Below are positions 8,094-15,136 of a DNA stretch of 64,000 bases, in pieces (within the stretch, counting starts at the first letter, position 1; the number at the start of each line of letters is the position of its first letter). The DNA is taken from NCBI GenBank assembly GCA_963726085.1, contig CAVSAR010000003.1, positions 124,001 through 188,000 of the forward strand, read 5' to 3'. Both the position numbers and the translations under genes were made by a program. A model generated the notes under the pieces. It was not told the origin of the DNA and ran no database searches. It saw nothing but the letters and a program-made list of their open reading frames with translations. The DNA is from ZC4RG30 sp963726085 (GTDB lineage Bacteria > Pseudomonadota > Gammaproteobacteria > Steroidobacterales > Steroidobacteraceae).

Positions 8094-8183
8094 TGCGTCA
8101 TCAGCAGCACAAGATCGCTACAGCCATCTCCGGCGGCGAGCTGCATTCTGCGCGCCTGCACCTGCGTCGCCTGACGCACTAGC
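8094..8183 (+). CDS. Candidate leader peptide upstream of leuA
   Basis: A 29-codon ORF starting MRHQQHKIATAISG and ending in a cluster of four CTG Leu codons among 13 codons, interspersed with His and Arg. It occupies the 235-base gap between rpiA and leuA. A small hairpin (ACGCC/GGCGT, ~8234-8247) followed by TTTC lies between it and leuA. The arrangement is reminiscent of an amino-acid attenuator, but the Leu codons are not consecutive and the T-run is short, so this is tentative. Confidence 0.25.
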
Positions 8184-8267
8184 TCGACGCGCTCGCGCCT
8201 CCAGGCGCATGATTTCCCCATTCGATGCCTCTTTACGCCACCTGGCGTTTCGAAGCTGGAGAAGACC

Positions 8268-9958
8268 ATGTTGAAGGACCCTGCAAAGAAGTACCGCCCC
8301 TACGTCCTCGGCCCGATCGCCGAGCGGCGCTGGCCCGAGGCCCGCCTCACCCAGGCGCCCCTGTGGTGCAGCGTCGACCTGCGCGATGGCAACCAGGCAC
8401 TGATTGAGCCCATGGACGCGGCGCGCAAGCGCCGGTTCTTCGACCTGCTGGTGGGCATCGGCTTCAAGCAGATCGAAGTCGGGTTCCCGTCGGCTTCGCA
8501 GACCGACTTTGATTTCATCCGCGAACTCATCGAAAAGGACCTGATCCCGGATGACGTCACCATCCAGGTCCTGACCCCTGCGCGGCCGGAGTTGATACGC
8601 CGCACCTTTGAATCCCTCAAGGGTGCGCCGAGGGCCATCCTTCACTATTACAACGCCACCGCGCCGGTGTTCCGCCGCGTGGTATTCCGCCAGGACAAGC
8701 CCGCCACGGTGAAGCTGGCCACCGATGCCGCCCGGCTGATCGCCGAGCTTGCCGCAGCGCAACCGGAAACGGACTGGTCGTTTGAATACTCCCCGGAGAC
8801 CTTCTCCTCCACGGAGAAGGAATTCGCGCTCGAGGTGTGCGAGGCGGTGCTGGATGTCTTCCAGCCCACGGCGGCCAACCCGGTCATCCTCAACCTGCCC
8901 TCCACGGTGGAAGTGGCCACGCCGAACATCTACGCGGACCAGATCGAGTGGTTCTGCGCGCATATGAAGCAGCGCGATCGCGCCATCATCAGCCTGCACC
9001 CGCACAACGACCGCGGCACCGCGGTGGCCGCGGCGGAGCTGGGCCTGATGGCCGGGGCTGATCGCATCGAGGGCACGCTGTTCGGCAATGGCGAGCGCAC
9101 GGGCAATGTGGACATCGTGACCCTGGCACTGAACCTCTATACCCAGGGGGTCGCCCCCGGGCTCGATTTCTCGAATATCAATGAGGTCGCGCGCAGCGTC
9201 GAGTACTGCAACCAGCTGCCCATCCATCCACGCCATCCGTATGTCGGGGACCTGGTGTTCACGGCGTTTTCCGGTTCGCACCAGGACGCGATCCGCAAAG
9301 GGTTCGCCGAGCGCAAGGACGGGGACCGTGGGAGATCCCCTACCTGCCCATCGACCCGCGGGATCTGGGCCGCACTTACGAGTCGGTCATCCGGGTCAAC
9401 AGCCAGTCGGGCAAGGGCGGAGTGGCCTTCCTGCTGGAGAGTGAATACGGGCTTTCCCTGCCGCGCCGGCTGCAGATCGAGTTCAGCCCGGTGGTCCAGG
9501 CCGTGACCGATTCCAGCGGCAAGGAAGTCAGCGCCGCGGAGATCTGGCGCCTGTTCGAAGACGAATACTTCTCGCAGGACGGGCGCGAGTACCAGTATCG
9601 CAACCATCACCTGGTGACCGCACAGGATGGTAGCGATGGGGAGCTGCTGACCCTCAACATCACCCGTGGCGGCAAGCCGGTGCAGTTGACCGGTCGTGGC
9701 AACGGCCCCATCGACGCGTTGGTGCATGCCCTGGCGCTGCCATTCGATGTGTTGTCCTACGAGGAGAAATCCGTCGGCAAGGGATCAGAGGCCAAGGCCG
9801 TGGCATTCGTGGAAATCACCACCCCCTCGCGGGTCACCCTGTTCGGGGTGGGCATGCACGCCAACATCATCACCGCGTCGATCCTGGCGGTGCTGTCGGC
9901 GGCACGGCGAGCCGATGCGCGCGGGCTGCTGCGCGAACAGGCCCAGGCGGTCGGGTGA
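8268..9958 (+). CDS. leuA: 2-isopropylmalate synthase, long (type 2) form (frameshifted in this assembly)
   Basis: A ~563-residue LeuA that condenses acetyl-CoA with 2-oxoisovalerate, the first committed step of leucine synthesis. DRE-TIM barrel motifs are clear: SVDLRDGNQALIEPM (metal Asp), EVGFPSASQTDFDF, and the metal HxH in SLHPHNDRG. The C-terminal LeuA dimer/leucine-feedback domain covers roughly residues 420-563. The sequence is the longer actinobacterial/pseudomonad form, not the E. coli form. One C appears lost from GACCCGTGG near 9326; adding it restores DGDPWEIPYLPIDPRD. A CTGGAG-type Shine-Dalgarno precedes the ATG. Confidence 0.93.
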
Positions 9959-9962
9959 AATG

Positions 9963-9994
9963 AAAAAGGGCGTCGCTTTCGCGACGCCCTTTGC
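9963..9994. terminator. Bidirectional terminator between leuA and tRNA-Gln
   Basis: A perfect 12-bp stem (9965-9976 with 9981-9992), TTTC loop, lies directly after leuA. On the minus strand it is followed by five T residues, so it should also end the tRNA-Gln transcript. Confidence 0.75.
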
Positions 9995-10007
9995 ACAAGT
10001 CTCAATC

Positions 10008-10081
10008 TGGTTGGGGGACTTGGATTCGAACCAAGGTTGGCGGAGTCAGAGTCCGCAGTCCTACCACTAGACGATCCCCCA
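10008..10081 (-). tRNA. tRNA-Gln (anticodon CTG)
   Basis: A 74-base cloverleaf. The acceptor stem TGGGGGA pairs with TCCCCCA, with a U1-A72 pair characteristic of tRNA-Gln, discriminator A and encoded CCA. The anticodon stem GCGGA/TCCGC encloses the loop CTCTGAC, giving anticodon CTG (reads CAG). The T arm carries GGTTCGAATCC. It lies 100 bases downstream of rpsI on the same strand and could be part of the rplM-rpsI transcript, as I see no strong promoter in between. Confidence 0.96.
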
Positions 10082-10181
10082 TCATCCACAAGCAAAACAG
10101 GCTTGGGCCGTCTTGCAGATCCCTATCGCTGACGCCGGCAGAAAGTGCATTCCTGCCGGCTGCGCAGTGGACCCCTCGGGT

Positions 10182-10574
10182 TTAACGCTTCGAGTACTGG
10201 GGACCGCGACGTGCCTTGCGGCGACCGACCTTCTTGCGTTCCACCTCACGCGCATCGCGCGTGACGAAGCCGGCCTTGCGCAGCGACGGACGCAGCGACT
10301 CATCGTATTCCATCAGCGCCCGCGTGATGCCGTGGCGGATCGCGCCGGCCTGGCCGGTAATGCCACCACCATCGACGGTCACGGAGATATCGAAGCGGTC
10401 GCCCATCTGCACCACGTCCAGCGGCTGGCGAACGATCATGCGACCGGTCACGCGGCTGAAAAACTGATCCAGCGGACGGTCGTTGACGGTGATCTTGCCG
10501 GTGCCGAGCTTGAGGTAAACGCGAGCCGTCGCTGACTTGCGCCGGCCGGTGCCGTATTCGATCGAAGCTGCCAT
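10182..10574 (-). CDS. rpsI: 30S ribosomal protein S9
   Basis: A 130-residue S9 with the family hallmarks: YGTGRRKSATARV near the N-terminus, GKITVNDRPLDQFF, GGGITGQAGAIRHGITRAL, and the C-terminal RRGPQYSKR tail that reaches the P-site tRNA. The ATG at 10574 is preceded on the minus strand by AGGAACAT. It follows rplM by ~37 bases, the universal rplM-rpsI pair. Confidence 0.97.
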   Translation of the reverse strand: MAASIEYGTGRRKSATARVYLKLGTGKITVNDRPLDQFFSRVTGRMIVRQPLDVVQMGDRFDISVTVDGGGITGQAGAIRHGITRALMEYDESLRPSLRKAGFVTRDAREVERKKVGRRKARRGPQYSKR

Positions 10575-10611
10575 TGAGATATGTTCCTGGCGGTGTGGTC
10601 GGTAGGAGGGA

Positions 10612-11040
10612 TTAAATCTGCAGCGTCTTGGGCTGCTGCGCCGAGTGCGGATGCTCGTTGCCGGCGAATACATGCAGCTTGCGATACATCTGCCGGCCCA
10701 GCGTGTTCTTGGGCAGCATGCCCTTGACCGCGAACTGCAGCGCGCGCTCCGGGTGCTCCTGCAGCAGCTTGCCCAGCGCAATGGACTTGAGGTTGCCCAT
10801 GTAGCCGGTGTGCTGGTGGTAGAACTTGTCCTGCAGCTTGTTGCCCGTGACGCGCACCTTGCCGGCGTTGAGCACGATCAGGTTGTCGCCCATGTTCACG
10901 TGCGGGCTGTAGTCAGCCTTGTGCTTGCCCTTGAGGCGGTGTGCTAGCTGGGTGGCAAGGCGGCCCAGGGTCTTGCCCTCGGCATCCACGACGTACCAGT
11001 CGGCCCGGACTTCTGCGGGCTTGGCGAATGTTGTGCTCAT
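10612..11040 (-). CDS. rplM: 50S ribosomal protein L13
   Basis: A 142-residue L13, an early-assembly 23S rRNA-binding protein. Conserved segments include WYVVDAEGKTLGRLATQLA, HVNMGDNLIVLNAGKVRVTG, HTGYMGNLKSI and VKGMLPKNTLGRQMYRKLHVFAG. The ATG at 11040 gives the canonical N-terminus MSTTFAKPAEV. It is first in the rplM-rpsI operon; its promoter should lie in the 142-base divergent space shared with coq7. Confidence 0.97.
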   Translation of the reverse strand: MSTTFAKPAEVRADWYVVDAEGKTLGRLATQLAHRLKGKHKADYSPHVNMGDNLIVLNAGKVRVTGNKLQDKFYHQHTGYMGNLKSIALGKLLQEHPERALQFAVKGMLPKNTLGRQMYRKLHVFAGNEHPHSAQQPKTLQI

Positions 11041-11168
11041 TAGATTCCGGACCCAACCGTTAGGGGCTCCCACCAGGGCGAGCCGTCGAAAAAGGGCGCA
11101 GAGTTTAATCGAACCGGGCGGGGCAATGCAAAGCAGCCGCGGGTGGTCCTTTTGGGCACCTGCGCGCT

Positions 11169-11174
11169 TATAGT
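11169..11174 (+). promoter_or_regulatory. -10 element of coq7 (leaderless candidate)
   Basis: TATAGT ends 8 bases before the coq7 ATG, with no Shine-Dalgarno in between, so initiation would fall at or one to two bases before the start codon. Confidence 0.5.
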
Positions 11175-11182
11175 GCGCCCAC

Positions 11183-11815
11183 ATGAACGCGCCCCGGGAC
11201 CCGGCAGATCAGGTACTTATCGCGCTCGATCGGGCGCTGCGGGCCGTATTTGCCCCGGTCCGGGCCAGCCGCCCCGTCCCAGGCGGCGCCCCTGCGCCCC
11301 TGGACGAGCACGAACGACGGCTTTCCGCCACCCTGATGCGGGTCAATCATGCCGGCGAAGTGGCTGCCCAGGGCCTCTATCACGGGCAGGCCCTGGTGGC
11401 CCGCGATCCGGCCATCCGCGACCTTTTGGAAAAATCCGCCCGCGAAGAGGCCGACCACCTGGCCTGGTGCGAGAGTCGCCTCAAGGAGCTGGGCAGTCGC
11501 CCCAGCCTGCTGCAGCCGCTGTGGTATGCCGGATCCTTTGCCATCGGTGCAGTGGCCGGCCTGTCCAGCGATCCGGTCAGCCTGGGCTTCGTCGCGGAAA
11601 CGGAGCGACAGGTGGAGCGTCATCTGGACTCGCATCTGGATCAGTTGCCGGCGCAAGACCTGCGCAGCCGGGACATCTTGACTGCCATGCGCGATGACGA
11701 GCAGGCACATGGAGATCATGCCGTGCGCTCCGGCGCAGTCACCCTGCCCGCGCCTATTCGCCAGCTGATGCGCGCGACTGCAAAGGTGATGACGACGACG
11801 GCGAGGTGGCTATAA
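11183..11815 (+). CDS. coq7: 3-demethoxyubiquinol 3-hydroxylase Coq7 (di-iron)
   Basis: A 210-residue ferritin-like di-iron hydroxylase performing C6 hydroxylation of demethoxyubiquinol, the role UbiF plays in E. coli. Iron-ligand motifs are visible as NHAGEVAAQG (~E59), REEADHLAWC (~E89, H92), ETERQVERHL and DDEQAHGDHA. Residues 30-43 form a Pro-rich linker before the helical bundle. It completes a set of three ubiquinone hydroxylases in the window. Location directly upstream of the crp-like gene is shared with Xanthomonadales and Pseudomonas relatives. Confidence 0.95.
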   Translation: MNAPRDPADQVLIALDRALRAVFAPVRASRPVPGGAPAPLDEHERRLSATLMRVNHAGEVAAQGLYHGQALVARDPAIRDLLEKSAREEADHLAWCESRLKELGSRPSLLQPLWYAGSFAIGAVAGLSSDPVSLGFVAETERQVERHLDSHLDQLPAQDLRSRDILTAMRDDEQAHGDHAVRSGAVTLPAPIRQLMRATAKVMTTTARWL

Positions 11816-11845
11816 CCGTCCGTTGAAGTGCCGACTGCCGGCATT

Positions 11846-11880
11846 TGTTGCTATAACATCGAGTTATGTAATAAAAAGGG
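11846..11880 (+). promoter_or_regulatory. A/T-rich promoter region with palindrome upstream of the crp-like gene
   Basis: The inverted repeat ATAAC-N5-GTTAT (11853-11857, 11863-11867) lies in a short A/T-rich patch (TTGTTG at 11845, TATGTAATAAAA at 11866). It could be an operator overlapping the -10 region. It does not match the CRP consensus TGTGA-N6-TCACA. Confidence 0.35.
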
Positions 11881-11938
11881 AGACAGGCTCGGAAATCTTT
11901 CCGATCAGGGGTTTCCAGAAGGGGTGAGAACAACGACG

Positions 11939-12706
11939 ATGGAAGACAATGTCAAACCATTGAGTGACATTCCGGCAATCAATCGCTTCCTGAGCTATTG
12001 CCGGATCCGTACCGTCCCTTCCAAGACCGTGATCATCCATGCCGGCGACCTGCCTGACGTCCTGTACTACGTCATCAGCGGATCGGTAGAGGTGATGATC
12101 GAGGACGAGGAAGGCAATGAAATGGTCCTGGCCTACCTGAGCAAGGGCCAGTTCTTCGGCGAGATGGGGCTGTTCAACGAGCAGCCGGCGCGCAGCGCCT
12201 GGGTGCGCACGCGCAACCAGTGCGAGCTGGCGGAGATGACCTATCCGCGCTTCCGCCAGATTGCCGCGGAAAGCCCCGGGCTGGTGTTCGAGCTGGCCAC
12301 GCAGCTGGCCTCGCGTCTGGACCGCACCAACCGCAAGCTGGGGGATCTGGCATTCGTCGATGTGACCGGTCGGGTGGCCCACGCCATCATGGACCTGTGC
12401 GGCGAACCGGACGCGATGACGCATCCGGAGGGCATGCAGATCAAGGTCTCGCGACAGGAGCTGTCACGCCTGGTCGGGTGCTCGCGCGAAATGGCCGGGC
12501 GCGTGCTCAAGGTGCTCGAGGAACAGGGCCTGCTGCGCGCCACTGGCAAGACCATCGTGGTATTCAATGCGCGGCCGAAGATGAAGACGCGCCCGGTCAT
12601 CGTGCCGGCGCAGCCCACCGCAGCAGGTGCCAGGCCAGTGGGCCGTGCGGCCGTGGCGCCGGTGGAAGATGAAGACGACGACGAGTTTGACGACGACGAG
12701 GCCTGA
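11939..12706 (+). CDS. Crp/Vfr-family cyclic-nucleotide-binding regulator with an acidic C-terminal extension
   Basis: A 255-residue Crp-family transcription factor. The cNMP-binding domain (~10-125) keeps the cAMP contacts GEMGLF (E75) and PARSAW (R85, S86), unlike Xanthomonas Clp where this stretch diverges. T130 matches E. coli T127, but the S128 equivalent is Asn. The dimerisation helix continues into DLAFVDVTGR, and the HTH (SRQELSRLVGCSREMAGRVL) lies at ~171-190. After the normal Crp end, residues 212-255 form a Pro/Ala linker and a run of 12 acidic residues in the last 14. The start at 11939 aligns with family N-termini. Confidence 0.9.
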   Translation: MEDNVKPLSDIPAINRFLSYCRIRTVPSKTVIIHAGDLPDVLYYVISGSVEVMIEDEEGNEMVLAYLSKGQFFGEMGLFNEQPARSAWVRTRNQCELAEMTYPRFRQIAAESPGLVFELATQLASRLDRTNRKLGDLAFVDVTGRVAHAIMDLCGEPDAMTHPEGMQIKVSRQELSRLVGCSREMAGRVLKVLEEQGLLRATGKTIVVFNARPKMKTRPVIVPAQPTAAGARPVGRAAVAPVEDEDDDEFDDDEA

Positions 12707-12725
12707 CCCCTAGCCGGGTCAGGCC
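12700..12725. terminator. Hairpin spanning the convergent crp-like and rpe stops
   Basis: A perfect 10-bp stem (12700-12709 with 12716-12725) and 6-base loop contain both stop codons of the convergent genes. It lacks a T-run on either strand, so it is a weak or Rho-assisted bidirectional terminator at best. Confidence 0.45.
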
Positions 12726-13396
12726 CGCAGCTTGATGTTCTGGCGCATGGCGCGGATCACCGCGCCGTAGTCCTGTTCGCTGAATATGGCGGAGCCGGCC
12801 ACGAACGTGTCGGCCCCCGCGTGGGCAATGGCCCCGATGTTCTCCGGCTTGACGCCGCCATCGATCTCCAGCCGCACTGCCCGTCCACTGGCATCGATGC
12901 GCCGGCGCACCTCGGCCAGCTTTTCCAGTGCCCCATGGATGAATTTCTGGCCGCCGAACCCCGGGTTGACGGACATGATCAGCACCAGGTCCAGGTGGTC
13001 GAGTGTGTAATCAAGGTAGTCCAGCGGCGTCGCCGGGTTGAATACCAGGCCCGGCTTGCACCCCAGCTCCCGGATCAAGGCGATGGTGCGATCCACGTGC
13101 TCGCTGGCCTCGGGGTGAAAGCTGATGTAGGTGGCCCCGGCCTTGGCGAAATCCGGCACCAGCCGGTCCACCGGCTTGACCATCAGGTGCACGTCGATGG
13201 GTGCCTTGACCCCATGGCGGCGCAGCGCCTCGCACACCAGCGGGCCGATGGTCAGGTTCGGCACATAGTGGTTGTCCATGACGTCGAAGTGCACGATGTC
13301 CGCGCCCGCGGCCAGGACAGCATCCACTTCCTCGCCGAGCCGGGCGAAGTTTGCTGACAGGATCGACGGCGCGATCCACGGCGTCTGGGCTGGCAT
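12719..13396 (-). CDS. rpe: Ribulose-phosphate 3-epimerase
   Basis: A 225-residue TIM-barrel epimerase interconverting ribulose-5-P and xylulose-5-P. Conserved motifs are IAPSILSANFARLGEE, HFDVMDNHYVPNLTIGP (metal His/Asp), DVHLMVKPVDR, ISFHPEAS, MSVNPGFGGQKFI and EIDGGVKPEN. The start ATG at 13396 follows a TAGACT hexamer by 7 bases, another leaderless candidate. It is convergent with the crp-like gene and 30 bases downstream of djlA. Confidence 0.96.
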   Translation of the reverse strand: MPAQTPWIAPSILSANFARLGEEVDAVLAAGADIVHFDVMDNHYVPNLTIGPLVCEALRRHGVKAPIDVHLMVKPVDRLVPDFAKAGATYISFHPEASEHVDRTIALIRELGCKPGLVFNPATPLDYLDYTLDHLDLVLIMSVNPGFGGQKFIHGALEKLAEVRRRIDASGRAVRLEIDGGVKPENIGAIAHAGADTFVAGSAIFSEQDYGAVIRAMRQNIKLRA

Positions 13397-13403
13397 GCTG
13401 CCG

Positions 13404-13409
13404 AGTCTA
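13404..13409 (-). promoter_or_regulatory. Candidate -10 element of rpe
   Basis: TAGACT on the minus strand ends 7 bases before the rpe ATG, in the 30-base gap after djlA. It could give rpe its own leaderless start. Confidence 0.4.
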
Positions 13410-13426
13410 CGCTAAACGGGCGCGCG

Positions 13427-14185
13427 CTACGCCAGGCCACGCTGCACGCGCAGCAGTTCATAGGCCTCGCGGATTGCCTGGGTGCGCTGCTTGGCATGTT
13501 CGAGCATGGACTCCGGCAAGCCATTGGCCTTGAGCTTGTCCGGATGGTGCCGGCTCATCAGTCGCCGGTAGGATTTCACCAGCTCTGCGTCGCTTGCCGA
13601 CGCATCGACTTCCAGCGTGCGATAGGCGGCGGCAACGCGTCCTTCCTGCGTAACCGTGCCGGGGCTGCGTGCCTCACCACGCAGCGCCGCCTCGATGCGT
13701 TCGAGCGTCGGCGGCCCGATGCCCAGTCCATTGGCCACTTGCGTCACGCGGCCGCGCGTCGCAGGCGACAGGTCGCTGCCCCACAGGGCGAAACGCAGCT
13801 GGATCTCCATGAACACGCGCAGGATCGCCGGCTGCGAATGGCAGGCGACGCGCAGCGCGGCCAGGTCCTGGCCCAGGTCAAAGGAGGACTCCTTGCCTTC
13901 GGTGAACAGCGCGATGGCCAGGCGCACCTGCGCCGGGTCCAGTCGCAGGGCCTGCATCACCGAACGCGCCGCCTCGATCTCGCGCTCGGTCACGCGCCCG
14001 TCGGCCTTGGCCACATGACCCATCACGCGAAACGTGCTGAGGTAGAACTGCTCACCCGGGCCGCGCGTACCGCGACGCTCGACGCTGACGTCGTACTGAT
14101 GGCCAATGGCAGCACCCACGGCAATGCCGATGGGCCCGAGGAACGCGCCCAGGGCGCCACCGATGAGTTTTCCCGTCCATTGCAT
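13427..14185 (-). CDS. djlA: DjlA-like membrane-anchored J-domain co-chaperone
   Basis: A 252-residue protein with three parts: an N-terminal Gly-rich membrane segment (GGALGAFLGPIGIAVGAAIG, residues ~9-28), a TerB-like helical domain (~45-155, with HVAKADGRVTEREIEAAR), and a C-terminal J domain (~185-252) bearing the HHPDKL signature that stimulates DnaK ATPase. This is the DjlA layout. It is divergent from purC with only 20 bases between the start codons. Confidence 0.88.
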   Translation of the reverse strand: MQWTGKLIGGALGAFLGPIGIAVGAAIGHQYDVSVERRGTRGPGEQFYLSTFRVMGHVAKADGRVTEREIEAARSVMQALRLDPAQVRLAIALFTEGKESSFDLGQDLAALRVACHSQPAILRVFMEIQLRFALWGSDLSPATRGRVTQVANGLGIGPPTLERIEAALRGEARSPGTVTQEGRVAAAYRTLEVDASASDAELVKSYRRLMSRHHPDKLKANGLPESMLEHAKQRTQAIREAYELLRVQRGLA

Positions 14186-14205
14186 ATGGTTTATGGTAGC
14201 AAGCC
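14186..14205. promoter_or_regulatory. 20-base divergent promoter space djlA/purC
   Basis: TATGGT on the plus strand (14192-14197) ends 8 bases before the purC TTG. Overlapping it, TACCAT on the minus strand (14198-14193) ends 7 bases before the djlA ATG. There is no room for leaders with ribosome-binding sites. Confidence 0.45.
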
Positions 14206-15123
14206 TTGAACACCTCCCCGCCCGCAGTACACGAAACGCAGCTCCGGTCGCTCACGCGCATCCACCGGGGCAAGGTCCGCGACGTCTATGCGGTCGACGC
14301 TCAGACCCTGCTGATTGTCGCCACTGACCGGCTGTCGGCGTTTGACGTGGTATTGCCGGATCCGATCCCGGGCAAGGGCCGGATCCTCAACACCATTTCA
14401 AATTTCTGGTTTGCGTGCACCGGGCACATCGTGCCCAACCACCTGCTGGACATCCCATTGGCCCAGGTGGTGCCCGATGCGGCCGAGCGTGCCCAGCTCG
14501 AAGGTCGCAGCGTCATCGCGCGCCGGCTCAAGGCGCTGCCCATCGAGGCCATCGTGCGCGGCTACCTCATCGGCTCGGGCTGGAAGGACTATCAGGCCAC
14601 GGGAAGTGTCTCGGGCGTCACGCTGGCGCCCGGGCTGCGCCAGGCCCAGCGCCTGCCACAACCCATCTTCACCCCCGCCACCAAGGCGGCGGTGGGCGAC
14701 CATGACGAGAACATCAGCTACGCCACTGCCGAACGGCTGGTGGGTGCTGCGGTGGCTGCCAAGGTGCGCGACATCTCGCTGGCCTTGTACGCCTATGCGG
14801 CGCAGCACTGCGCGCAGCGCGGCATCATCATTGCCGACACAAAGTTTGAGTTCGGGCTGGCCCCGGATGGGCAGCTGCTGCTGATCGACGAGGCGCTGAC
14901 CCCGGACTCCTCGCGGTTCTGGCCGGCCGACAGTTACCGGGTGGGCATCAGCCCACCCAGCTTTGACAAGCAGCTGATACGCGACTACCTGGAAACCCTG
15001 GACTGGAACAAGCGCGCGCCGGGTCCCCGGTTGCCGCCGGAGGTAATCCAGCGCACGGCTGCCAGCTACGCAGAAGCGCTGCGCCGCATCACCGGCCCCC
15101 CCAGCGCACCGGCGCACAGCTAA
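14206..15123 (+). CDS. purC: Phosphoribosylaminoimidazole-succinocarboxamide synthase
   Basis: A 305-residue SAICAR synthase adding aspartate to CAIR in purine synthesis. Motifs include HRGKVRDVYAVD, VATDRLSAFDVVLPDPIPGKG, VRGYLIGSGWKDY, and the ATP/Mg-binding IIADTKFEFG and LIDEALTPDSSRFWP. Its length is that of the longer Xanthomonas/yeast-like form. No ATG fits; the TTG at 14206 aligns with family starts and sits 8 bases after a TATGGT -10 hexamer with no Shine-Dalgarno. purE and purK are 3 kb downstream on the same strand. Confidence 0.95.
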   Translation: MNTSPPAVHETQLRSLTRIHRGKVRDVYAVDAQTLLIVATDRLSAFDVVLPDPIPGKGRILNTISNFWFACTGHIVPNHLLDIPLAQVVPDAAERAQLEGRSVIARRLKALPIEAIVRGYLIGSGWKDYQATGSVSGVTLAPGLRQAQRLPQPIFTPATKAAVGDHDENISYATAERLVGAAVAAKVRDISLALYAYAAQHCAQRGIIIADTKFEFGLAPDGQLLLIDEALTPDSSRFWPADSYRVGISPPSFDKQLIRDYLETLDWNKRAPGPRLPPEVIQRTAASYAEALRRITGPPSAPAHS

Positions 15124-15136
15124 GACCGCAAGCCCC

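Noticed and set aside
10134..10160. Hairpin after rpsI as a terminator
   Set aside because: The 8-bp stem has an 11-base loop and no T-run in the direction of transcription; read-through into tRNA-Gln seems as likely.
11853..11867. CRP self-regulation site at the ATAAC/GTTAT palindrome
   Set aside because: Half-sites and spacing do not match TGTGA-N6-TCACA; kept only as an undefined operator candidate.
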